From Panicum virgatum (lineage: Eukaryota > Streptophyta > Magnoliopsida > Poales > Poaceae), in contig NC_053146.1 in the NCBI RefSeq assembly GCF_016808335.1, forward strand, positions 41,908,470 through 41,972,469: a stretch of 64,000 nucleotides of DNA, written 5' to 3'. Of this stretch, positions 1-13,050 are shown piece by piece. Made by a program: the position numbers and the translations under genes. The stretch's first letter is position 1. Each line of letters begins with the position of its first letter. Below the pieces are notes generated by a model that made no database searches, was not told where the DNA came from, and saw only the letters and a list, made by a program, of their open reading frames with translations.

Positions 1-919
1 TGGGAGTCATGGGTCCATGACCAAAGAGGAAATAGTTCAGTGCATCAGACCAAAAATAGCCGATGGTTTTCAGAAGATTTTCATCTTTGTCGAGTGGAGA
101 CAGTGATAAGCTAAGTGCATCGGCTATGTGCAAATCCTGCCACAAGGGCATATAAGTTTTTGCTACTCTGCTGTACCATGTAATCCAGCTCTTAGGGGGA
201 TTAGGCCAGGCTCTCAAGCAGTCGGCCCAGAGGTTCAGATCGATGTTTTGACTCACAAAAGGGATCCTATTTGCTTCACAAGAAATCAAATCTATGAGAT
301 TTTCATAGGTTCGTGGGCCAAGACATAAAGATTTTGGATTGGAGGGATGCGGCAAAAGGATGTCTGACACCTGAAGTTCAGAAATTCAGAAGTATGCATA
401 TGGTGTCATATTTCAGAGTTTAGTGTTTCAGAGGCTTAGTAAGTTGAGGAAAACTGAAGGTTTAGGCCGAATATTACCTTCAGGCCGCAGATTGCCGCAT
501 CACCGGTTGCAGAGTTTATCGTCTGAGCTGCAGAATCTGCCATGGTTCAGATCCGTTGACTTGGGGTTCTGATTCGAATTCTGGATGCTTGGAGAAGTTC
601 TTGCTCGAATTTGTAGAGCTGGGTTTTCGAATTACGCTCGAATTTGAGAGTTTGTCGAGTTCGGTTCAAGGTGGAAGTGATACTCTACTCTTGTGCGGGT
701 TGCTTCTAGTTTGAATTTCGTCAGCTCTTGGATATTTATAGAAGCCTGATGCGTTGCCATCCGCTTTTTGGAAAGTAAGCGGACACACAAAATTGGAGGA
801 AATTCGATTTCATTAATAAGAGATCATTACAAGGAAAGCCGATTGTTACAAAGGAATTAATCCTTCGGCTTTGTGATCCTACCCCTACGATGCTACCTAC
901 TGCTATTGCTTGTAGGTAC

Positions 920-1480
920 CTAGTACCTACGGCGTTTGGGGCTTCGGGCCGGCGCATCCCCGCTGCCGTCGTTGTCGCTGTCATCATCGTCGTCATCGTC
1001 GCTGCTGAAGGCGCTGCTGCCGCCTTCAGACCCGGAGTCGCTCTAGCCGTCGCCGCCGCCGCTGTTCTCTTCCTCGCTGTCCTCCTCGGAGGACCCGAGG
1101 AACCGAAAGGGCTTTCCGCCCATCGGCTCGTCGTCGTCGGTGGGGGAGTCGATCTCCTTTTCCGAGGAGGAGTCGACTCCGTCCGAAGAGGGGTCTTTCT
1201 CCTCGCCACTCTCCGACTCCTCCTGGAACAGGAGCCGGAGGTCTTCTCCCTCAGTCATGGGCTCATCCTCTTCGGAGGCGACCCCAAAGTCGAACTCCTC
1301 TGCATCCCAGTGCAGAGGAGCCAGTGCCTCGTAGGCTGCTGTTGGGTCCCATTCGGGGGTCGGCTCTCGGCTCTCTAAGATAGGATCAATGGAGGAGGCG
1401 GAAAGGGAAGAAGAGGAAGAGGGAGAAGAAGAAGAGGAATCTCCAAAGGAGTTGGAGCCAGAGGAAGAAGAGATCGCCAT
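920..1480 (-). pseudogene. Acidic Ser/Asp/Glu-rich antisense ORF of element A
   Basis: The frame starts with ATG at 1480 and runs to a TAG at 920-922, about 186 residues, with one internal TAG at 1043-1045 just after a GGGDG stretch. The N-terminus is serine-rich, followed by a more ordered segment (PTPEWDPTAAYEAL, residues about 40-53). The rest is dominated by E, D and S, with a run of seven D near the end. The C-terminus is basic (SPKRRRY), which looks like a short nuclear-localisation signal. I recognise no catalytic domain. It is transcribed opposite to the element and sits between the expected pol region and the 3' LTR, like the extra antisense ORFs reported in Tat-type elements. Function unknown. 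Frames on the other strand over this region are shadows of its biased composition. Confidence 0.55.
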
Positions 1481-1719
1481 GGCTAGAGGATTGGGGTTTT
1501 CTGCGCTACTGGCTTTGGGAGGAAGAAGGAGTTTTGCCGTGAAGAAGAGCCGATTCGGGGTGAGATTAAATAGTGAAAAGATGGAAGTCGGATCGGCAGT
1601 TTCACATTCTACGAGGAGCCAGTTGCAGAGACGTTGCGTCTTCCTTGGTGGTTGCAGCGTGTTTAATGAACATTAACGGGAAGATGAAGCGACGGAGTGG
1701 TTTTGGAACTATCATTCCC

Positions 1720-1736
1720 AAAACCAGGGGGGCATG
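1720..1736 (+). other. Polypurine tract of element A
   Basis: The run AAAACCAGGGGGGCATG lies directly before the LTR start TGTT at 1737. It is the expected plus-strand primer position and fixes element A on the + strand. Confidence 0.6.
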
Positions 1737-3570
<1,834 letters not shown>

Positions 3571-4136
3571 CCTTTTTGCCTCAAGTACTTGACGGGTGTT
3601 ACTCGCTTGCTTGAGGTACAAAAAGAGTTCTGTTTTCCTTAGTACTCCGAGTAGTTGTCGAAAGTCTCTTGTTCACCCATCTATCAAAGAACATCCTAAG
3701 CTCCTAACCCTTTATGTACTCGATAAGAGTTCCCCCTCATTTAATCGGACAATCGAGTCCATAAGAGTACCGCTCTAACAAAACATTTCTTTCCACAAAG
3801 AAATTCGGACTAAGCTATGGCTTATGGTATTAGTACTTATCCCAATTTGTTAATCCTGCGGGATTCAATCCTAACCGGTCAGTACTAGAGTTATGATTCA
3901 GAACCATCCAACTCGATCCTATTTGAGAATACTTTGCCTCTTAAGGCACATATGGATACAATTCTTCGTATGTACTATCACGATTGAGTAGGCGCGATGA
4001 GTTTTGAATACGATTGCTCGACACACCAAAGGATTATATAATCCTAACATAAAACAAGTACTTGATATTACACAAATATTCAACATTTGTTCAAAAGTAC
4101 TTGCGGCCTACACGCCAGCTCAAATTACTAGCAAAT

Positions 4137-4958
4137 TCAAGGGGACTCGGGCTTGTTCAGGGACTCTACTATCTGGTTGGCCACCACGGAAGTTTCTTCC
4201 AAATACTAACTGAATTGTTCTTCAGTACAATCAGTTTTGGCGCCCTTCCCAAGTGCATCAAGACGTGTGCTTGTCCAGTAAGATTTCACCAACCCGAGTA
4301 CATGCCCCATGTACTGTCGAGTGGTTGTGGAGACGTACCTTTCGAAACATTCAGGTACTTTTCGAAGCTTCCCCGCCAATGTGAGCGGTTCGTCTTCATT
4401 CCCTTCCGGGATCTCCATAATCTCAGCCACTTCTTGGGCAGCGTCCCTTACTTGCCTCAGCTCCACGAGCTCCTATTGCATCGAGTCCCGGGACTCTGAC
4501 AGGTCTTTCAGCTGCGTCATAGCTGTCACCGCCTCCCGGTCAGAATCCTCCTTGATCCTCTTCAGCTTTTCAATTTCATCTGCGTTTCTATACATAAGAA
4601 TATTTAGATCCAGTACCAAGCTTTCCTCAATCTTTAAAGATTTTGCGCCAGATATGTACTCGATTAAAAGAAAAGCTAATAAACACCAAGCAGAATAATC
4701 TAGTCGACTGCATCATATATGCTAAAGACTAACCATTCTTGGTTTTGGAGGGCTTCTTAAGTTTCTCCTGGAGGGCAGCCTTCTTGGATGAGAGTGTTTT
4801 TACCCGCTCCTTCAGAGCATTTAGCTCTGTATCATCCTGGGCTGGATTACCCTCCTGCTCCAGTACCTCCTGCCAAAAAAAGCACAAAACGATTAGTACC
4901 CACTACTCGATCTATATGCAAGTACTCAAAATATTCGACTACTTATCCCCAGCAGCTT
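4137..4958 (-). pseudogene. C-terminal exons (5 end, 6, 7) of the antisense gene of B
   Basis: Read on the minus strand there are three pieces. The last 12 bases of exon 5 are 4958-4947. Exon 6 is 4869-4734, behind the acceptor TTTTGGCAG and before the donor GGTTAGT. Exon 7 is 4579-4137, behind the acceptor AAACGCAG and ending in TGA. Exon 6 encodes a coiled-coil-like segment (ELNALKERVKTLSSKKAALQ). Exon 7 encodes another helical stretch and the conserved-looking tail VSTTTRQYMGHVLGLVKSYW. The exon phases match those of the upstream exons at 15.7 kb and 46-47.9 kb. Two in-frame TAG codons interrupt exon 7 (after DSMQ and after EEQFS). The donor after exon 5 reads ATAAGT instead of GTAAGT, a G-to-A change that would block splicing. 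Confidence 0.7.
4954..4958. repeat. Left TSD of element C (AGCTT)
   Basis: AGCTT directly precedes the LTR edge and is repeated at 15617-15621. Confidence 0.9.
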
Positions 4959-5994
4959 TGTAGGGTCGAGATGGCGGACTAGGGGGGGTGAATAGTCCTT
5001 TCTAAAAAAATCGCGCCGGCTAACCGAAACTTATGCGGAATTGAAACTATTTGCTTAGCCAAGACTTCACCCCTATTACTATGACTCTAAGGCACCTCCA
5101 AAAAGATCCTACACAAAGTAAATGGAGTGCCAAGCTAGCAAGAACTCTCCTGACAATTCTAATGCCAAGCCACACAAGCCTAAGCACTAGTACTTCACAA
5201 ACCGGGGGAGCTCCTACACAATTCTAATGAGCAAAAGTACAAAGCCAAACCTAAGCTTACTAGATGCTCAAGGATAAGGATACACAATCCAAATCCAAGA
5301 GCTCAACTTGCTTAGCTACACAATCTAAGCAAGAGCAACTAATTAAGCTACACAAGCTAACTAGTTACACTAGAGAGCAACTACACAAGCACAAGATATA
5401 GATGAATGTAAATACAAGGCTTGTGATTTTGAGAATGCAAACCACCGAGAAGAGTAGACAAAATCGACACGGTGATTTTTATCCCGAGGTTCCCTTGGTT
5501 GCCACCAAGCTAATCCCCGTTGAGACAAGCTCCAAGGTTGCCGCCGATCCTCTTGCTAGTGGTGACTCTCAAGTCACACTCTCCCACGTGGAGTGCTCAC
5601 ACCAAGCTCTAGCACATGATCCGGCCGAACCACTTGTTGCTCTTCACGTCTCGCTCAACTAGAGTTGCTCTTCGCGGTTCCCGCGGGGTGAGCACAATAC
5701 CCCTCACAATCTCTTCACCGGAGCACCGCACAATCTTCTTGCGGGCATCAACAGAGCCTCTTGCCACCAAGCCGTCTAGGAGGTGGCAACCTCCAAGAGT
5801 AACAAGCACACCGGCTTGCAACACGATCACCTAGTGCCACTTGATGCAATCTCTCAAAGCAATCGCACTAGAATCGCTCTCTCACTCGATCGGATGATTA
5901 CTATCAAGTTAGAGTGAGTAGAGGGATCTCAAGCACTCTCACACATGGACACCAAGTCCCCAAGGTGCTCAGCAACCACAAATGGCCGGCCACA

Positions 5995-6012
5995 CCCTCT
6001 ATTTATAGAGGG
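5995..6012 (-). promoter_or_regulatory. TATA box inside an 18-bp inverted repeat, LTR of C
   Basis: The minus strand reads CCCTCTATAAATAGAGGG, so the TATA motif is the loop of a CCCTCTAT/ATAGAGGG dyad. The solo LTR E keeps it exactly at 42707-42724. The other LTR of C has a decayed version near 14080. Confidence 0.6.
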
Positions 6013-6061
6013 AGTCCCCAAACTAGCCGTTATACTCAAAACCCATGAAAACAAAGTTTTT

Positions 6062-6700
6062 GCGGACTGTCCGCTTCAAAAAAACCGGACTGTCCGCTTC
6101 ACAAAAACCGGACTGTCAGCCATTCAAACCCAACAGCTAGATCTGCAATGATTATGTGTCAGAGTCGACCGTTAGAGCCCTTCGCGGACTGTCCGCTCCC
6201 TATTGGCAGACCGTCCGCAAATCAGACACTCCGAACACTCAGAGAGACAGCGTCTCTGGACAAACTTAAAGTTTGAGGGGCGGACTGTCCGCACCCGTTG
6301 GGCGGACCGTCCGCCCATCACATCATGCAACCCACCAGAAGTGAAATCGTCTCTGGACAATTTAGCAACTGACCTGCGGACCGTCCGCACCCCAGGGGCG
6401 GATCGTCCGCCCTTCACTCTTAAATCCCACCAGAGACCCAACACGTCTCTGGTCAATTTGTTAAGTGACCTGCAGACCATCCGCACCCCTTGGCTGGACA
6501 GTCCGCGTTCCAACCTTTCAGCTCAAGCCAGAGAAACAACCTCTCTGGATGATTTCTTTAAAAGACCCGCGGACTGTCCGCACCCCAGGGGCGGACCGTC
6601 CGTAGTACGGCCTTCAAGCCCAAACAAAGCTGCAACCTCTCTGGACAAAAAAATGAATTATACTTGCGGACTGTCCGCCTTACCGGGCCAGACCGTCCGC
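6062..6700 (-). repeat. 96-bp tandem array of GCGGACnGTCCGC dyads in the LTR of C
   Basis: Six units start at 6184, 6280, 6376, 6472, 6569 and 6666, a spacing of 96-97 bp. Each unit carries two 13-bp odd palindromes of the form GCGGACnGTCCGC about 22 bp apart, separated by a CCCCAGGGG-like stretch, plus an AGAGAC...GTCTCT dyad. Three looser dyads lie at about 6061-6120. In the transcribed orientation the array ends just before the TATA box. The same array recurs at about 14150-14760 and in LTR E. Confidence 0.85.
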
Positions 6701-7556
6701 CCATAACTTCTTTTTCCCACAAGTTGATCAACATCAACTCCAACACCTTCTCCTTTGCAAATGTGCCAACACCAGTACGTGAACAACACCATGTGCATGT
6801 GTGTTAGCATTTCACAAACATTTTCAAATGATTTTCACTTGATCTCACCATGCCACTCGATCCTAGCAACATCTCAATGTTAGATCGCTCAAGTGGCACT
6901 AGATGACCGATATGCAAACAAGTTTGCCCCTCTTGATAGTACGACCATCTTTCCTAAATCCGGTCATGCACTTCTCTACACAACCTTTGACCGGTGAAAT
7001 GAAATGCCCTACAAGTCATACCTTTGCCTTGCGCATTCCATTTCATCTTCCCAAATATTGATGCCACACAAGCACCAAACTCCATCAAGCCTTTTGATCA
7101 TCATCATGAGTCAACACTTGGCTTGATCTTTCTTGAATGATATGATCCACTCCACATCATCACATGACCTCTTTGGTCCATCGATCTTGACCTTGCTCGC
7201 TCTTCACCGTTGCCTCGGTCCATCGGCGCCAAATCTTGCCCATGCTTCACCGCCTCGCGGTCCCTCGCTTCAAAGCCTTGACTTGCCCTTCTCCATTGCA
7301 ATCGGTCCATCAAGCCAAGCCTTGTCTTGATCTTCTCCACTTTGGTCACATAACTCCATGTCATGTCTCATATGCAATGAGCTCCTCCATCACACTATAT
7401 GAGCATAGCATCAACCCTTAGCCATTTCTCCTCCAAGGCACATGTTGCTCATACTAGTGTCTTTGTGTGGACTAATCTCCTGTGTATCTCAACATAAACA
7501 CTTATTAGTCCACCTAAGTTGTCACTCAATTACCAAAACCAAACAAGTGCCTTTCA

Positions 7557-7580
7557 ATCTCCCCCTTTTTGGTAATTGAT
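7557..7580 (-). other. Polypurine tract of element C
   Basis: The minus strand reads AAAAAGGGGGAGAT just before the 3' LTR start. Element G has the same tract before its own 3' LTR. Confidence 0.8.
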
Positions 7581-10500
7581 GACAACTCTACAAAGATATG
7601 GAAATTAAGCATATTCCAAGCTAGCACTTCACACACGTGTAAATAGATAACTTGGTTTGGATTTTATGTTTCTTATCCACCATTAAGACCACTTGTAAAA
7701 GTTTGGATAAGCACCATAAAAATCCGACTTGGTAGTGATAACTCCCCCTACATGTGTGCTCAAGAGATTTGGTTTTAAACTCACACACATGCATAAATAT
7801 GAAATTTGTGGGATTGTTATCATTACTAAGTGATGCTAAGGTATATAGGATAAACCTTTGAAGCGTGATACCAATTGGAGTTACATCCTTGAAGTTCATT
7901 CCTTAGCATCAATGAGTAACTAGACATGCATCAAAAACTCAAGATACCTCATGAGATCAATATTATTAGCAAGGCTCTTGATTTACATGTAAAAATAACA
8001 TGTCTAGCTACAATCTATGCATGCTAGTTATCAAATCATCAATTAAGTTCTATGACTAGCATACATCACACACAAGCATTGCATATATAAATTTTAGAAC
8101 TTATGCAAATGCAAGCAAGCACATGAATATGCACATATCAAATGCAAACAACCAAGTTCATGAACTTGCTCCCCCCTACTTGTGTGCTCCTCTTGTCCAA
8201 TAATATTGATCCTCCTCAATATTGCTCCTCTTGATCCATGTCCATGCTCGCACTCTCATCTCATCTCCCCCTTTGTCATCCAAGGATAATTCATATCTTT
8301 GTTCATTCCTGTCCCCCTTTGTCATCAATGACCATAAAAAGGGCTGAAACCACATGAAATTTGCCATGTGAAGATCAATGGCTACCACTTGAAGTTGTAC
8401 CTCTTGTACTTGTAGGGTTACCACTTGAATACCCCTTGTAGGCAATCATATGAAGCGCTTGTGGTTTGATACAAAGAGTTGGACTTGGGTAGATGGTTGA
8501 GTCTTGAATCTTCATTTTTGATGGACACTTTCAATTTGATTGGAATTGACACCACTTGTAACAACAACATGTGGAAGCATGAAGACCACCTTAAAATGCC
8601 ACATGAAGGACATTAGTAGGATCCTTGACCTTGATACCTTGTAGTGGGGCTCCTCCCCCTATGTCAAAGTGTTTGTGAATCTACTTGAATCTTGAGCTCT
8701 TCTTAATGAGGGTGGCTTTCTTGATTTGAATTGATCACTTAAAGTTGAGGATCACTTGTGGAACCACCATTGTTGCACTAGATCTACTTGAATGAATACC
8801 ACTTGTATGACCATGTATATCACTTGTAGGAATACAATGATATACCTTTTGTTGAATCTAGTATCACTAGTAAAATCATGATGGACCACTTTGTTGAATT
8901 TGACATTGATAATCAATTCTTGAACTAGATTGTTTCCATAAGTTTCTTTCTCCTTGACTTGATCTAGACTACTTGCCTAAATAATTCAACTCAGTTTGAA
9001 CCAATGACAAACTTCTTCACACCTCATTCTAAGGGTTATCTTGACAATGTTGAGTTAAACACTTGAAAGCTCATTTTCTAGATCAACTATTTGGGTTTAC
9101 TAGCTCATGAACATGTCATATGTTACCACTAGATCATATCAAGCATAGAAGCAATAGTGGCATCATAAAACATTTAAAATTATTTTATTTTTCATGAATG
9201 ATCACTATATATGACTATATGCACTAATCATGTTCTTAGCATAGTATGAATGCGTGTCACGCAATTTCACCTTGCTATGTTGGAGTAGAGGATAGTCATT
9301 AGATTCCAATTTAGCTCTCCAACTAGCATCATGAAGTCCAATTATAATAGCTTGGTGAAGACAATGAATACCAATATGAAAACCATTCTTCACCCATATG
9401 AATTGAGAATTATTTATGATCAAGTGCACTATCTTGTTTGGGGTTTGGCTTGCTTCTTCTTTTTGATCTTTGCTTGCTTCAGAGAATACCACTTGAATAT
9501 ACTTGAACTATCATGAATCTCTCTTATGTTAGGTGTTGCTTGCTTTTCTTGATCAACCCATTTGATAGCTTCAACTAAGCATCTCCAATGACTCTAGATT
9601 ACCACTTCCATGTCGGCCTTCCAAGCACCTTGCTTGTCCATCCCACTCTTGGGCGGCCCGGCCCCTCTCCAGGGAGAAGTGATCTCTCCAAGAACCATTC
9701 TTGACACTCACTTGAATGTCTTTGATTGATTGATCAAACTATGGACTTGTCATGATGAAAAATCTTCACATCTTTCTTTAAGTCCTTTTCTTTCTTCTTG
9801 AGCTTGGTCTTGATCTTTCAATTGAGAGCCAAATGTGTGCCAAGTACACACCACAATCAAATGGTCTTGTACCTAATACTAGTTATGCTTCTAGCTCCTT
9901 TCAAAACCAAACCTAGGTTCCTCAACCACTTGTAAAGATGATTCCAACTTGAGGACCTTTCAATTTAAGTGACTCAAGATCAATCCAATATTTGTCACTT
10001 TTCTGGCAGATTTTGTACCTCTCAAAGAATATATCATATCTCTTAGAGTACAAGTTGAATTGCCATAAAATTTTGTGGAGATGTGTGACACTAAGTCATA
10101 TAGCAGCCATAAAAATTTGAGCTACCAAACATTTCTAGATTGCTACCAGATTTTGACAGAGCTAAGATTGTTTCTGGGCAGATTCAATTTATCTCAGGCA
10201 GACCGTCCGCGGTATACTGGCGGACCGTCCGCACCTGCTTCACTTGTCATCCAATTACTCTGATGCACAGGCGTCGGACTAACTGAAGCCTACCGGACCG
10301 TCCGCGGATACTTGGCGGACCGTCCGCGCTTGCTTAGTGGACACATCATCGGTGTAACCGAAGCTTACCGGTGCATCTGGAGGACCGTCCGCGGTACATG
10401 GGCGGACTGTCCGTGCTGCAATTTTCTGCTGATCAGAGCCTCTGGTGAAAAACTTCATGAATGGCAGACCGTTCGCCTCTTACACGCGGACCGTCCGCGC

Positions 10501-11061
10501 TACCAAATTTCAGATAGCCCAGAATTTTACCAACTTTCACAATTTCAACTTTGAATTGGGATTATTGCTCAAATAAAATTCCAAAAATCTCAAAACTAGC
10601 ATGGACACCATCCAAAGACTCAAATGAGTGAGTAAGAGCGAGAAATCAAAAATAAATCAAGTAAAATTAAGGGAACTCATAAATAGCCCATAAAAGCTTT
10701 TAAAAATAAAAAATTTGAAGCAAAGAGTGCACATAAGAACCAAATGTCATATGTACTAGTTTTCAAGCCACATTTGAGAAGCAAATGACATTTAGCACAT
10801 TTTTCAATTTGCAAAAAGAATTTTTATCCAAAAGCAAGATTTAACACAAATAAGTTTGCAAGCCATCAAATATTTCCAATGAATTTCTCACAACTAGAAT
10901 AAGATACTTGTATGTTGTAGCACTTGGACTTCATTGTTTTGACTTGGCATTGGGTTGTATATATATGCAAAGAAAACTTCAATTCCTTAATTCAATTATA
11001 AGATCAAAAATATGAATTTAATTTGAATCAAGCCTCCTATGCCTTCGGTACCTACACACAT
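7581..11061 (-). other. Non-coding internal region of element C
   Basis: This is 3.5 kb of AT-rich sequence with frequent ACCACTTG and CTTGAAT words and no recognisable protein on either strand. In an autonomous relative this interval would hold protease, integrase, RT and RNase H. A second cluster of GGACCGTCCGC dyads lies at 10198-10502. Confidence 0.6.
10198..10502 (-). repeat. Internal dyad cluster of element C
   Basis: Four units begin near 10198, 10293, 10381 and 10464 (spacing about 83-95 bp). Each holds two GGACCGTCCGC-type palindromes, the same motif as in the LTR array but here 3.5 kb inside the element. Confidence 0.75.
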
Positions 11062-12998
11062 TCATCCACGTTTTGATGGTACCCAAACTAGGTTGGGTTC
11101 TCTCAAGTTAGGAGCAACATACTTTGGCAATGCCTTAGTATGAACAGCGGGATGTTTTGCAATAGTAACAAATGAGGTACCATTACCATCCTTTCTAAGC
11201 ATAATATTTGCATCAATTGAAATAGGCTTACAATTGTTACCTAAGGGACATGAATAAGCCATGTGTCCCCTTTCCCGACATAAGTAGCATCTTCTCTTTT
11301 GTTGAGCCTTTTCTTCCTTACTCATTTGATGCTTCTCATTGCCTTGCTTCTCATAGTTTGCTTGAGCCTTCTTCTCAAGCTTGTTTGGGCAACCCGAAGC
11401 TAGGTGACACAATATTGCACAAATATGGCACTTGATGTGAGCATGTGGATTCTTCTCTTGAATTTTGTTCTTGCTCAACATCTTGGTATCTTGAATGTGA
11501 GTTGGGTGCCTTGCTCTTGCCTTGCCACCCCTTCTTGTTCTCTTTTTCATCATCTTCAAGTCATCAACTTGATCATCATGGTTGATCTTGACTTGAGGTT
11601 GGGGTACCTTCTCTTGCTCAACTTGTGGTTTTGGTTGAGGTTCTTGTTGCTTCACCAATTGCTTGGTTGGGCACATTGAGCTGAGGTGACCCCAAGTGCG
11701 GCACTTGAAGCATTTGACATGTTTAAGCTTCTCTTCTTCCTTCTTCAACTTGAGCTTTTCTTTGTTGGGGAAACCATTTGCAAAGTGTCCCATCTCATGG
11801 CATTGAAAGCACATGAAATGAGATAGCTTTATTTCTTCTTGCTTCTTCATCTTCCTATTATATTTATTCTTGCCCCATTTCTTTCCTTTGACTTTGTTCT
11901 TGTTGGAACTAATGCCACTCATGTCACCGAAGTTTCTTTGGTTTTTTATTATGCTTTCAAGTGTGACTTTTGATTTTGTCCATCTCTCTATCTTGTTGCT
12001 CAAATACTTCACTTGACTTTAGAGCTCTTTGTTTTCTTCTACAAGGTTAGTCTCATATTGCATAGTAGAAGAAGAACAAGCATCTGTGTGTGAAGTACAT
12101 GGCATATACAATAAATCATCACATGAGATGGATACATGTTTCTTGCCTACATCACAAGGGTTAGCAACATTTTGCAATTGATCCTTTGACCCATGTGATG
12201 AGCTCTCACTAGTTTTAATTACTTTACTAGAAAACTTGTTAGTGAGTAAAGCATGGTCTAGTACCAAATTCTTATGAACAACACTAAGCTCCTCATGAGT
12301 CAATTTTAGCTCCTCATGTGAACAACTTATGACATAAAGTAGATGCTTTTGTTGTTCACATGTGTCTTTGAGAAAAGAGTTTTCTTTTTCAAATTTGATT
12401 GTTTTGGCTAACACTTCCTCAAATAATCTGGTCAAGCTAGCATATCTACTCAAGAGCTCATCATATGAATTAAGATCAATCACTTGTCAAGTGTGCTTGA
12501 CGTAGAATCATTATTTGCAACACTTGAATCGTCATCATCAACCTTGTCAAGTGAGCTTGTTGTAGATTGATCATCATCATCATCATCATCACTTGTCCAT
12601 GAGGTGGAGCAATCTTCCACAATCACCATGTCGTGGATGTGCTCATCAGCCTCATGCACTCCCTCCTTGGGCTTATCATCATCGGAGGCCGCCCCATATG
12701 TCTCATTGAGATAACTCCAAATCTCGTGGGCGGTTTTCATGTTCATGACCTCACAAAGAATGCAATCATGCAAAAATCTAAACAATATGTTAGTAGCTTG
12801 GATGTCTCGACCTAGGCATTTCTCTTGTGTTTGAGTTAGATTTCTTTCATCCAACACATGAGAAAAACCTACATCTACCATCCACCACATTTGAGGGCAA
12901 ATAAACTTAAAATTGCATGTCATCCAATTTCTCCACCGTGCAAAGTGTGTGCCATCAAAAATGTGTGGACACTCAACATCTAGCCCATAAGTCGTCAT
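11062..12998 (-). pseudogene. gag of element C with four zinc knuckles
   Basis: I choose the ATG at 12998 (MTTYGLDVECPHIFDG) because the longer frame would start on a GTG inside the primer site. The N-terminal part resembles the copia capsid-type region (FARWRNWM; YLNETYG). A D/S-rich linker and a coiled-coil-like middle follow. The C-terminal part has four CCHC-type knuckles: CFQCHEMGHFANGFP (final C lost), CFKCRTWGHLSSMC, CHICAILCHLASGC (H/G position altered) and CYLCRERGHMAYSC. It ends PNLVWVPSKRG, like the end of gag in G (KLVWVPKTQK). There is a frameshift near 12480 and an in-frame TAA at 12016-12018. It would package RNA in a cytoplasmic particle if intact. Confidence 0.85.
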
Positions 12999-13036
12999 CC
13001 TCTCGGGTCGGTAAGGACCACAAATGAGAGACCTCG

Positions 13037-13050
13037 GCTCTGATACCACT
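13037..13050 (-). other. Primer binding site of element C
   Basis: The minus strand reads TGGTATCAGAGCC two bases after the LTR end, complementary to the 3' end of initiator Met-tRNA. Confidence 0.9.

Larger units (their letters stand above)
4959..7556 (-). repeat. 3' LTR of element C (2598 bp)
   Basis: On the + strand it runs TGTAGGG to CTTTCA. It matches 13051-15616 along its whole length apart from substitutions and a few short indels. It contains a dyad array (6062-6700) and a TATA box set in an 18-bp inverted repeat (5995-6012). Confidence 0.92.

Noticed and set aside
6062..6700. CRISPR-like spacing of short palindromic repeats
   Set aside because: Regular spacing and palindromes invite the idea, but the 'spacers' are themselves repeated between units, the DNA is in a plant LTR, and no cas genes exist.
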